A stretch of DNA of 64,000 nucleotides from Basidiobolus meristosporus CBS 931.73 (lineage: Eukaryota; Basidiobolomycota; Basidiobolomycetes; Basidiobolales; Basidiobolaceae): contig MCFE01000115.1 of the NCBI GenBank assembly GCA_002104905.1, positions 1-64,000 on the forward strand, written 5' to 3'. Positions 1-9,843 of this stretch are shown in pieces (the stretch's first letter is position 1; each line of letters starts with the position of its first letter). The translations under genes were made by a program, and so were the position numbers. Under the pieces are notes generated by a model, which searched no databases, had not been told where the DNA came from, and saw only the letters and a list, made by a program, of their open reading frames with translations.

Positions 1-853
1 GTCTTACTTAAACGGGCCTCTATATCTTCGTGGTTAGACATTATATTGAAGAAATCCTATAGCATGCAGGTCGAATACATGTCTGTGAATGAGTGATGAA
101 GGTAACCCAAACAATTGAACAACCCAAAACAAACAATCATGAAGAATAGGTGAATACCATCGTGAATACCACGGCATAAATTTAGTCACTCTTGATGTTC
201 TGGTGCTGGAATTATCTAATATGGAATGAACTGGCATCAATGCCTTCTCTTCTCCGACAGGGGGAGAGCTCAAGGCCAGGGATCCTACAGCGAATGAAAT
301 GTTGAGAAATCAAGAGAAAAAAAGATTAGTCGGGCTATCCAATCAACACTGAATACCTAGACAGGGGGCAGCGAACAAATTTGCTGGGATGGCTTGATAT
401 AAAATTAACCCCCCAAGCCAGTTGCTCCTTCAGAACACTAGCAAAGAATCGCGATTCGAAGCATCACCTACTGAAAGGAAGTTTACTTGCCTTTGGATTT
501 GCTTTGGGGAAAGTCCTCGGACCTGTGGTAGAAAGTACCGTCTATAATTGATCATCCGTTTGCTTGGTTTGGTTGGCATAGATGGAGAACATCCGGAGCC
601 TTAAGCCAGATTGCTTACGGCCGTTCGTCATAGCACAGTAATGCGATTGTGGTTCAAGAACCATAACACAACGGGGCTCACTCTTGCAGTGTTCTCACCT
701 TTTTCGTTTCATTCCCCTCATTGGCATGCCGTCCAGTGGACTTTATACTCCATCTGGTAGGGGTGTGATTGAGGAGAAGGAACCTAGAAGGTCAGTTTCT
801 ATGGCGTATCTACAAGGTAAGCAGAGTATCTAGTTATTGGAAGTTACTGGAGT

Positions 854-922
854 GATGCTTTTTGAATTTCTTCACCTGAAAATAAGATGTGGTTTCATTA
901 ACCGAGCTTTTTAACCCTGACC
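854..922 (+). repeat. 69-bp direct repeat, copy 1
   Basis: This copy matches 1071-1139 at about 65 of 69 positions counted by eye. It shares the core GTGGTTTCATTAACCGAGC and the tail TTTTTAACCCTGACC. The two copies are 217 bp apart and neither is coding. They may be a local duplication or fragments of a dispersed element. Confidence 0.85.
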
Positions 923-1070
923 ATTAACTTCCTCTATTGAATACCCGTATTCTTGGAACTCTACTAACTAATCTATTGTTCAATAGATGTTTCCGATCAT
1001 GTGAAGTGTCCATCATCGTATGAACATTAACGTAAGTTGCGTTCCATTACCCATCACTTTTCCTGGGAAA

Positions 1071-1139
1071 GATGTTTTTTGAATTTCTTCACCTGAATAC
1101 AAAATGTGGTTTCATTAACCGAGCTTTTTAACCCTGACC
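1071..1139 (+). repeat. 69-bp direct repeat, copy 2
   Basis: Second copy of the repeat at 854-922. Differences are concentrated around the middle (CTGAATACAAAATG here, CTGAAAATAAGATG in copy 1). No ORF or terminal inverted repeat is visible. Confidence 0.85.
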
Positions 1140-1616
1140 CATCACTTTGTTTCCTACTTCAACCCAACTCTACATTTGGCACGATTCTAATCAACTTCAC
1201 AGTTATGTAGAATGCTATGGTGATTGCGGGATATATTTGAATGATGAACCAATTAATCAAAAGGCTTAACCATTGAGGTGATTTATCACCGAAGATACTT
1301 GATTTGTTCTGACATTACAACTTCTTGCAAAGAGTGGTCTCTTACAATTGGGTTCGATTCCCATATTTGCTTACATATATACTAATACATATGGAGGAGA
1401 GGTGGCAATTATGTTGTTCGTCAGCGGGGTTGCATACATGTCCTGTAGAACATTGTTCGTAATTGCCATCTGAAAAAAAGAGATTTGTGAATACATATCT
1501 TATAAAGCGTTTATTTATATACATCAAAAGCCAACTGTATGTTTTTGCCTATCGCTCCTATGTTGAAGGGAGGAGTGGAAGGTATGGGGTTGGTTATGGG
1601 AATTGATGAAATACAA

Positions 1617-2929
1617 TTATTTCTTGGCGAATGTGATGTGAACTTTGTGTCCGGGCTGGATTTCGTATTCCTTGAGAGCCTCTTTGGCTACAGCCGCTTG
1701 ATGCTCATTATCGTATTCGACGAATGCTATATCCAATTTCCCGGGAACAAGACGAACCTCCTTGAATCCCATGTACCTGTGTTGGAAATGGTGACGGCTT
1801 CATTAGTTTACTCATGGGTCGATACTTCGATATATCTCACTTACGTTTGGAAAATCCCAGTTAGCATTGCTTCGGTAATACCAGCTGGAATATTTTGAAT
1901 GAACAAAATCTTGTTAAGGTGGAACATCGGATCTCCCGAGTACATTCCTACACCAAAGCGCCATCAGTAAAAACACTTGAAATCCTGCTCTGCTGTGTCT
2001 GATAGTACCTTTAGAAGACCCATTGGATTTGGGTTGTGGTTTCGCCGAGATAGGTCCACGCTTTTCTAAAAGGCGTGGTTAACTATTGTTTAATACTGGC
2101 AACCTATACCAAAACAAATTACCTTTTTCCTCTAAACGTCTTTTCTTGTGTTCTTCGAACTGGTCCTCTCCTTCTCTCTTGACAATGGCGTCCGATTTTC
2201 CTTTAGAATATTGAAGTAACTAAAAAAAAGCTTAGTCCGAGGGCACATCGAAAACCCGAGCACGTACACCCCTACCAATTGTCTGTTACGGTGAACAAAA
2301 TGCTGCGCTTCCTCCAAGGCTTTGGTAGCACTTTCCTCCTCATCGTACACGATGAAGGCCTGCCCGCGCATACGAAGGTTGGCGTGTGCTACGATTTCTA
2401 CGATCTTCCCGTATTTTTGAAATATACTTGATAGTTCTTTTTTCAGCTCTAGTGGGTAGAAAGATTTTTAAGTGGTGTGCAGCGTATGGGGGAATATTCC
2501 GGATTAACGGGAGTCTAGGTGAAGCATACTGCTCTCTGGTTGATACTTACTGGGAATCTTGACTTTTTCGTCGATATTACGAATATATAAGGTGTTGCTG
2601 GGTGTTTCTGGCGCTGGGTCTTTGGGAGTGGGTGCCGTGATCACCGGAATAACAGGTGGTACAATAGGGGCCATTCCTGGCATAGGGAACGCACCTGGAA
2701 CAGGTATAAAGGGTGGCTGTCCGGGAAGAGGCACGGGTGGGAACGGTGGTTGCCCGGGTAAAGGAGCACCAGCTGGTAACCCAACAGGCATCGCGGGAGG
2801 TGGTGAAGTCAGTCCCGGTTGAGGAGCAGAAAGAGGATTCTGACCTCCAGGGGTCGATGCGGGAGAGATGGTTGTTGGGTTAGCCGCGGGGTTGGTACCG
2901 GTTATCTCAGGAGTCGAAAGTTGGCTCAT
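1617..2929 (-). CDS. U1A/U2B''-type spliceosomal snRNP protein (two RRMs)
   Basis: Probable component of the U1 or U2 snRNP that binds an snRNA stem-loop in the nucleus. Six exons read on the minus strand join in frame: 2551-2929, 2276-2448, 2123-2219, 2009-2065, 1845-1947 and 1617-1776, giving 322 residues. After a Pro/Gly-rich N-terminal extension of about 100 residues comes RRM1, with RNP2 NTLYIRNIDEKV and RNP1 RMRGQAFIVY, followed by the U1A-like segment LLQYSKGKSDAIV. A Lys/Arg-rich linker (EEHKKRRLEEK) leads to RRM2 with ILFIQNIP and LDIAFVEYDNE, ending HITFAKK. The order RRM1, basic linker, RRM2 is that of human U1A/U2B'' and fly SNF. The Pro-rich N-terminal extension is longer than in those proteins. 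The start at 2929 is the first ATG; the frame upstream opens only with a non-ATG codon. Whether it serves U1, U2 or both cannot be told from sequence. Confidence 0.9.
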
Positions 2930-3689
2930 CCTGTGCAATGGTCGGAATGTGGTGTTTTGAACTTCGTAATTTTACTTCACTATTAGCAAATCTAAAATCT
3001 CTTTGGGATTTCTAGCAAGGGACTGTCACGATCGTTGATTGATAGCCTGCAAAACGGGGATTTTGCACTTCAACGTACAGAAGATCACTGGAAAAAAAAT
3101 ACGTGTTTTCCTAGAAATTGGGTATGCTTCACACAAGGAAAGAAATTCATCCTCATCACATGATCCCGCCAACGTTTTCTCTTCATCCTTCCCAAATCTA
3201 ACTCTACTTATGCAAACAGATATGCAAATCGATTAACATTCGATCCCTGGCCCAGGACATGTCTACAATTTCCGAGATTGATTGAGCTGGTAGAAAATCA
3301 GGTAATTTGGTTGCTTTTGAGAACATCAAGGGAACAGGATACACAGAGGTAACCATTTAAGGGAAAATTCGGTTTAGCTCGAGTGCATATAATGATTCCT
3401 ACTATGCAAACCAGATTAAATGCCCATTCCTGTATTTCAATAATTAATGAATGCGAGAGCCGGTCATGTATAGTCGTACATCTCACTAACGGGAACTTTT
3501 ATTTAATATAATTAAGCTCTTCGTGGGGGGGGGGGGGCTGCAATAACTTACATTAGCATTATTACTGAGGTATAAACAAACTGGATTGTTTGTTCTGAAC
3601 CGTTCTCCAGAGTTTCTACTTTATGCCGCTCTAGAGACACTCTTCCGTTTACTGCTGTAAATTTTTGGTTTATCTACCCTTATACAATA
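2930..3689. other. Divergent intergenic region with 13-G run
   Basis: This 760-bp stretch separates the divergent snRNP and RapGAP genes. No supported ORF is visible. It contains an uninterrupted run of 13 G at 3525-3537, about 150 bp upstream of the RapGAP start. Upstream regulatory elements of both genes must lie here, but I recognise none. Confidence 0.55.
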
Positions 3690-5197
3690 ATGAAGCTTTT
3701 CGAGACTCGAAATACAGAGTTTTATAAGGTGACTGGCTCCGTGTCAGCCAAAGTTACTCTTCTGGGGATTCAGGAATCGCTTTTACAAGAAGCAGAGAAG
3801 AACATTCTATGGTATCGAATGCACTTCTTTGGTCAAGGTATTGATATCCTCCCTTTACCTCCTTTGCCGCGTTGCAAGCTAAAATAAAGACCGGACCCGC
3901 CAGAACACCAGAATTACCTTGCTTTACAAAGCCCCGAAGGTCCCATATCCATATCTACCGTGGAGGATACGAGCAACAAAAAATTCCATATACTTATAAG
4001 AACAGCGCAGGTATTTCGGGACGTAGGTCGAACAAACATGCTGTTCTTTTTCATTAACTCGCATATATTATTGAAGGGAACAGAGTTTCACTCCTTAGAT
4101 GCCGCCTGCATCCACAATCCTTGGTATCGGCGTTATTTATCGTTACCCCCTACAATTAATACCATCCTCCGAGCTCTGCACTACTACCCCGAGTCCGCAA
4201 AACTCTATTTATGTAAAAATCCTATGCTACCTAACGGGCTTTTGGAGATGGAGGAGCGTCAGGTAAGACAGCTTTCATAGACTTTGAAGCTACGCTTCTA
4301 ATTCAAGGCACCAGGTCATCCGCAGCTACAAATTTGGGATAGGCTACCTTGGACCAGGTCAATCTTCCGAAGAACAGATGTATTCCACTCGAGCAGGTAA
4401 GCTTCGACCTTTCCAACAAGCCACAAACCAGAATCACTGATATCTATGGTGTTGTAGAGGAAACCTCCCCAGAATTCACCAAATTCCTCAATTTCCTGGG
4501 GGAAACAATTCGGTTGAAAGGATGGAAAGGGTATCGAGGTGGCTTGGATGTGATCAGTAAGTCCCATCACATGAAAGCAAATCCATCTCGTCAACAAAGC
4601 TCACTATTGTCTCGTGCTAGGCGATAACACTGGTGAGGAGTCGGTTTATACTAGCTGGCAAAACCACGAGATCATGTTTCACGTGACGTCCATGCTACCA
4701 TACAATGCTCGGGATGCACAGCATTTGGAACGTAAACGACACATCGGAAACGATATAGTGCTGATCATCTTCAAGGAGAGTGATGATGCTTTTCAACTGA
4801 GTACAATCTCTTCAAACCGAAACCATGTCGTGTGTCTGGTTACTCCGGCAGAAAGGGGCTATCAGTAAGTATGCTTCGCGTCATCGGGAGCATTGGACTT
4901 GTGCTAATCCTCCGAGCAGAATTGCTTTAGCATGCAGGAAGGACGTACCAACATTTCAACCCACGCTCCCTGAACCGTCGATTATCAGCCAAGATGCCGC
5001 TTCCCGTGACTTCCTATTACACATATGTAAGTCCCCCTTGCAACCTTATGGTTATTCATCATGTACTAACCAAATCCACCACCCGCATGCTAGTGATCAA
5101 TGCTGAGCGGGCATCGTACAAAGCCCCCGTATTTTCTACACAGATATCGCGTACCAGGTCAGTACTGCTGTATGATCTTGCCGAAAGGTTCATCTGA
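3690..5197 (+). CDS. Rap1GAP-type RapGAP-domain protein
   Basis: Predicted GTPase-activating protein for a Rap/Rsr1-like small GTPase. Eight exons join without a break: 3690-3837, 3904-4010, 4077-4262, 4315-4396, 4458-4556, 4621-4864, 4920-5026 and 5094-5197, giving 358 residues from 1077 nt. Introns are 52-67 nt with GT-AG ends. The protein is almost entirely the Rap-GAP fold. It has the N-terminal WYRMHFFGQEHQNYLAL, the segment GWKGYRGGLDV, SVYTSWQNHEIMFHV, and the signature ERKRHIGNDIVLIIF whose Asn corresponds to the catalytic 'Asn thumb' of Rap1GAP. It then shows RKDVPTFQPTLPEP and LINAERASYKAP as in animal Rap1GAP. The N-terminus is only moderately sure, because the frame stays open upstream of the ATG and an extra 5' exon is possible. 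RapGAP domains of this subtype (rather than tuberin) are uncommon in fungi. The gene converges on homocitrate synthase. Confidence 0.9.
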
Positions 5198-5218
5198 TGA
5201 ACTCTCCATGTAAATTCC

Positions 5219-5324
5219 CACTACATATGTAAAGTTCCAATAAAGACCAGACTAACTGTGGAATCATTGTTCACTACATATGTAAAGTTCTAATAAAGAT
5301 CCGACTAGCTGTGGAATTATTGCT
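5219..5324 (+). repeat. Two tandem 53-bp units carrying AATAAAG, shared 3' flank
   Basis: Units 5219-5271 and 5272-5324 are near-identical tandem copies (CACTACATATGTAAAGTTC...AATAAAG...GTGGAAT). Each contains an AATAAAG polyadenylation-like hexamer on the plus strand. They lie 22 bp after the RapGAP stop, so the duplication gives that gene two potential poly(A) signals. Confidence 0.85.
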
Positions 5325-5411
5325 TCTCATTTAATTGCAATTAACGAACTATATGACATACGCTGAGGGGAATCAGCAGGGAGTGGATCAATCTAACTAA
5401 TCATTAGGAGT

Positions 5412-6750
5412 CTATTTGGTTTCAACGAGTTGAGGGAATCCATCCGAATTTGGATGTCTGGCTTTCTCATGGAATTGACGTAACAGGGTGTCCACATTCT
5501 CCAAGCTTTGAGGACGAATGTCGGCCAGGAGTTTGATCTGGGCTGTGACATGTTTGACCTGGTCGTCGCTCAAGTCCAAACCGAGCTGCTGAACTCTGTT
5601 CTTGACGGCATTCCAACCAGTAAGTCTGTGGCCGATGGAGACGTATCTGGTCATACCGAAGTCTTCGGGCTTGAGAATCTCATAGGTGGATGGGTTGTTC
5701 AGGATAGCCTTGGCATGGATACCGGCCTTGTGGGTAAAGGCACAGTAGCCGGTGATGTAGTTGTTGAAGGGGACTTGGATGTCGACAGCCTCGGCAATGA
5801 TGTTTTCAATGTCACGAAGCATTTCGAGCTTGTATTTGCCCATGATGTAGTCCTTGTTTGCGACATACATACGAGCACAAAGGCCACCCAGAGGGGTGAT
5901 ACCGTTACGTTCACCAATACCTAGGACAGATGTATCAATGTGGGTGGCACCAGCTTCCAAAGCGGCATAAGCGTTGGCAATGGCACACCCGGTGTCGTTG
6001 TGGAAGTGGCACTCAATGTCGCAAGAGACGACACCGCGCAGAGTGCGAACCAATTCGTAGACCTGACGAGGGTTGGCACAGCCGACGGTATCAGCAATAC
6101 CGACACGGTTAACACCAAGCTTGTCGACGGTACGGTAGATGTTCAGGAGATCAACCAAATCACTACGGAAAGAGTCCTCACTGGAAAAGCGAACCTCCAA
6201 TCCGGTGGATTTGATGTAGTTTACAACCTCGGTGGCCTGTTGAGTGATGTAGTCCATATCCTTTCCGTGGGAGAACTTGCGGAGGAAGGAGGAAGTCCCG
6301 ATAACAACATCCAAGCCATCAACGCCTAGAATGGGATAAGTATGCAGATCTCACGACTATCAAGTTGACTGCTACATACCAGTATCAACGGCCATACGAG
6401 CATCGTCCATATGACAACGAACGTGAGTTAGGATCTTGGCCTTCAAGCCCAACTTGCAGATGGCAATGCAATCATCGCGGGATTGCTCAGATGCAGCAGG
6501 GGAAGTCAACTCAAGATACTCCACGCCAAACTCATCCAAGGCCTTGGCGATCTCAATCTTCTTGGCGGTATCGAAGAAGGCGTTAGCGAACTGCTCGCCC
6601 TCTAGACAAAGAGTTAATATGGGGACTCAGTGGAGCTTAGTTTGAGGGAACAGTACCTCTCAAAGTGGATTCGATGATGGCAAAGTTATCTACTCTGCTT
6701 AAAAAGTCGGACACAGAGCTAGCGTATGGGTTGTTTCTTTGCTCAGACAT
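5412..6750 (-). CDS. LYS20: Homocitrate synthase (lysine biosynthesis)
   Basis: Condenses acetyl-CoA with 2-oxoglutarate to homocitrate, the first step of the fungal alpha-aminoadipate lysine pathway. Three exons (6657-6750, 6380-6601, 5412-6325) give 409 residues, close to yeast Lys20/Lys21. Introns are 55 and 54 nt. The N-terminus [17 protein letters not shown] lacks an obvious mitochondrial presequence, as in cytosolic/nuclear Lys20. Family motifs are [17 protein letters not shown] near the start (DRE-TIM catalytic segment), [35 protein letters not shown], the metal-site [14 protein letters not shown], and [17 protein letters not shown]-terminally it has [12 protein letters not shown] and [11 protein letters not shown]. 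The paralogue (LYS20 versus LYS21) cannot be decided. Two Gcn4-type sites lie about 280 bp upstream. Confidence 0.96.
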
Positions 6751-8332
6751 GGCTGGAAGACGACAGGGAGGAGATTCGATGAAGATTCGATGAAGATTCG
6801 ATAAAAACCAGCGGGCCGGCACCTCACAGTTTATAAACGAAGCGTCCGGTTGAATGATCATAAAACTCGAGAATCCTCCGAGAACCCCCCTTAGTAATTG
6901 ATTCTAAACCAATATGTTATCTGATGGCTCAAAGCTGATACAAACTACGGGAACTTTGATTCGACAAACACAGTGGAGATTACTCTTGCGTGGTGAAGTT
7001 GTAACACTGAGATTGGATATAAGATGAGTCAGGTTTGAGTCATATTGAGGCCCGCGAATTCATTAGTTAATTAGTTACGATTATCGATCATCTTCTGCAG
7101 TAGGGTTCAGTCAAGAGCAGCATGAATGCCAAAAACCTGGCCACAAAAAGCCCATAAATTCACGTTACAACCTCGATGAATTAAGTAAGACACCTGTGAC
7201 GAGCTACCAATTTAGCCACACTAGACAAGTCATGGGGAGACCTTTTCGACTGGAATTCCTTAATTGGCCCTAGGGGATTTGGGCAATGATCCGGGGAGGG
7301 TCGGATATGGGATATCATGGTGAATAACGCACTATGACTAATTTTGAGTGCGTAGTGATAATATGGGCTTTGCGGTGATCTCGAAATTGGGATAATATGG
7401 AGGCGTCACGATCACAATGGGCTATTGGCCAAACAGAACATAAATACACTTCTCTGAAACATGATTCGTGACAAGCATGTGAAGTTTAGTGTGTTTATCT
7501 TTGATCCACACATACTGAAGGTGCAGCGTAAAGCACATGAGCCAATTGCTTTGTTTAATACAACTGAAGGCTGAAGACGCCACAGGCGACGCCTCTTGCA
7601 GATATTGTTGGTCGAGCAACACGCTATGATATGGGAATTTTTCCAGTCCCGCCTTCCTGAGAAGTTGGGTGTTTGGATTGAAATATGGTTAGAAGGAAGA
7701 TGGGCGGCAACATACAGCAAACACTTGGTAAAATACGGTGCGTGCAGCAGAACTAGGATCATGATCACAATGCTGGTGGGTGCGGTTGCATATGAATCGA
7801 GTGTACCATCCTTTAGGAGAGTGGTGTATAGTATCGATGGAACATATTTCGACGGAGGTCAGAAAGCACGCCGATGAATGACAGGGTTCATTACGCTTAA
7901 ACATGATTCCAAACATTGCTTAAACGAATCGCATGAAGATCAGCTTCAGGTTGTCTGCAAGCATGATGTGTTGTTGATGAGCACCATAACTATATTACTT
8001 CCGTACTTTGATCTGGAAGCTGGCCCCGAGAAAGCACCATGTTATAAAGAGGATGGCCCCTTGATAAACACAAACATAAGGATCTCGATCGCAAGACACT
8101 CCTGCTTTTGAAGGAAATTTATTTATTGCTCCAAAATATATGATGAGAAGGCAATACTGTGAAAAGGAAAGATTAGTTATTCTAGAATATGTATCTCTTG
8201 AGAAGGGGGATTAGGTAGTCTAGTATTACATTATGCTAAGTGGGATTTCACTCGAAAAGTGGATGCATGGTGGTGACATATGAACAATGAAACAAAGGGA
8301 TGTTGAGTGCAATTGGTATATCAAGATAGATA
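6751..8332. other. Intergenic region with no supported gene
   Basis: About 1.6 kb between the homocitrate synthase start and the globin stop. Overlapping open frames on both strands (for example 7596-7877 + and 7412-7768 -) show no motif, no coherent splice chain and shadow each other, so I do not call them. The proximal part carries the two AP-1/Gcn4-type sites described separately. Confidence 0.55.
7026..7043. promoter_or_regulatory. Paired Gcn4/CPC1-type sites upstream of homocitrate synthase
   Basis: Two perfect TGAGTCA heptamers occupy 7026-7032 and 7037-7043, eleven bases apart start to start, which is one helical turn. They lie about 276-293 bp upstream of the homocitrate synthase ATG. 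TGASTCA is the binding site of the bZIP regulator of general amino-acid control in fungi, so regulation of the lysine gene by amino-acid starvation is a reasonable inference. Confidence 0.6.
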
Positions 8333-9166
8333 TCAACGATGGTGTTGGGCAAGTTCATGAGCTGGGGTCCTTCCAAGCACATCGTCCCGAGTGGTTTCTG
8401 CAGCAGCAAGTATTCTCTCTCTCAGTTTGAGGGATACGCCCAGGTCCTTTGCGGCCTTCATTAGATTCTTCATCACTGCGTCGAAGTGGAAATCGTTTAG
8501 GTCTAACAGACGTCTGTGGGCAGCACGCATTTTAGCCATGTTGATCTTTTTTCCGCCGAGTAAATGGACCAAGAAGGTTGTCTGCATACGCTGAAGTCTC
8601 TCGATGTTGATCCCTTGGAAGAACACCCGGGTTCTGCGATCAGTGAGGTTGTAGTGATAGAACTTCTCCACCATAAGTTCTACGATATCTTCGCCCAAGA
8701 TTTCCAATATGGTAGGCTCGTTGCACTCCGCCTCTTTTGGAATCTCGTACGGATTGACCAAAGGCTGACTGAAGGGGCATTTGGAGGGATTCAGTTGCTT
8801 GTCATCTGGACGACTATTCCTATCTTGGCTAGCCAGCTTTGAGTGATCAAAAGGGCATCTTCCAGGAGACTTTGGAGACCTCAGCTCTCCCGAGATCGCC
8901 GATTCATCAACCGGGCATCTCTCCCTTGTTGCTGATGGGCTGTGTGCTTTGTACAGGCTCGTTTTTGTAACCTGGTTTTCCTGCATCGCCGCGTAAGGAG
9001 AGATTTTGGCATGAACCGATAAGTTAGCAGGGAGGGGATCTGGTTGTTGGAGGAACTCAAAGTCAGTCTTGGATTTGGTAAGGTCATTGCAGGATGCATA
9101 TTTTCTCAGGAATTTCTGTTGAGCGGAGGCTTTCTTAGAGCCGAAGATATTTGAGAAAAAGCCCAT
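8333..9166 (-). CDS. Truncated-hemoglobin-domain protein with three Cys-Pro motifs
   Basis: Single-exon gene of 277 residues from the ATG at 9166; an in-frame ATG at 9280 would add 38 residues that look like 5' leader. The last ~125 residues form a group-I-like truncated globin: EPTILEILGEDIVELMVEKFYHYNL (split as EILGEDIVELMVEKF and YHYNL), FFQGINIERLQRMQTTFL, then MRAAHRRLLDLNDFHFDAV with the likely proximal His in RAAHR. The tail reads ETTRDDVLGR, as in bacterial and algal members. The N-terminal half is probably disordered and holds three evenly placed motifs RCPVDES, RCPFDHS and KCPFSQP, 20 and 26 residues apart. Cys-Pro pairs of this kind are heme-regulatory motifs in other proteins. 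The N-terminus MGFFSNIFGSKK resembles an N-myristoylation signal with a following basic patch. Role unknown: O2/NO binding or heme sensing are possibilities. It is divergent from the MFS gene. Confidence 0.85.
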   Translation of the reverse strand: MGFFSNIFGSKKASAQQKFLRKYASCNDLTKSKTDFEFLQQPDPLPANLSVHAKISPYAAMQENQVTKTSLYKAHSPSATRERCPVDESAISGELRSPKSPGRCPFDHSKLASQDRNSRPDDKQLNPSKCPFSQPLVNPYEIPKEAECNEPTILEILGEDIVELMVEKFYHYNLTDRRTRVFFQGINIERLQRMQTTFLVHLLGGKKINMAKMRAAHRRLLDLNDFHFDAVMKNLMKAAKDLGVSLKLRERILAAAETTRDDVLGRTPAHELAQHHR

Positions 9167-9843
9167 GTTGCTGAGAGTGAATTCGAGTATGGGGCTGCTG
9201 TGGTGGGCCATCCGCTTATAAACTGCCATCTGTGCACGAGGATCTAACGTGGTTAAAGTACAAGATAGACCTGGACCCATCGATCCGAAGTTCCTGGTAA
9301 AATGAGCATTAGCATGTATTACATGGATGCATGAAATGGATCGATCTGGACTTGGTCATCGATGCTTCTCCGCTATGTCCCTGAGCACAACGGATTCTAG
9401 ATTCTGCTTAAGTTAGTGAGCTTTCAGAAACGCGTTTATCGCTATGAATTTGAAATAGAAGTCGGCCTATGATTGCCATGTTGCGTTGGAAATGGAAGTC
9501 TGCTGTGTGACCTCCTCGGACTCGCAACACCTTAGCCCCATATGGGGTGGGTGAGAAGTATTGAGATTATCGAATGTGAGATTGTTTATGAGTTGTACAG
9601 GCTTGGTTCAAGATTGGCTGCTTAGATTAATCAATCACCATTATGCATGTGATCATTGCTACAGCTGACGCTCGTTCATCCCTTCACGTCTCTTTGGCTT
9701 GAACAGTTGATTTGAAATATGCTTGTCCAAAAGTCCATATATAGATGAAGGTTGTGGAGGTGTGGGTTGACCAGGTTCGTTTGCTGGGAAGGTATGACTC
9801 AATATGCTTCAGCTTAGCTTTTAAATACTATCTGTTGCCTTGA
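9167..9843. promoter_or_regulatory. Divergent upstream region of globin and MFS genes
   Basis: About 680 bp lie between two divergent starts, so this must hold both promoters. I see no convincing TATA box, known operator or small ORF. If the upstream globin start (9280) is used, the region shrinks to 563 bp. Confidence 0.4.

Larger units (their letters stand above)
1..1616. other. Intergenic, no supported gene
   Basis: No convincing coding region is visible on either strand. The open frames are short, lack family motifs and do not join across plausible splice sites. A short frame with a good donor begins at the ATG at 728 but has no recognisable continuation. The stretch contains a 69-bp dispersed direct repeat (listed separately). 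It also contains an isolated RNA polymerase III B-box-like string GGTTCGATTCC at 1351-1361, inside a small stem (GCAAA at 1327-1331, TTTGC at 1366-1370), which is too short to be a tRNA. Confidence 0.6.

Noticed and set aside
1321-1372. Possible tRNA gene around the B-box string GGTTCGATTCC
   Set aside because: Only about 44 nt lie between the candidate acceptor strands, there is no anticodon arm, and the T stem has a mismatch. It cannot fold as a tRNA.
2559-2822. Plus-strand Gly-rich 87-codon frame
   Set aside because: It is the reverse shadow of the Pro-rich N-terminus of the snRNP protein.
7412-8111. Overlapping open frames on both strands between homocitrate synthase and globin
   Set aside because: The frames shadow each other, have no recognisable domain, signal or splice chain, and sit where promoters and 3' regions are expected.
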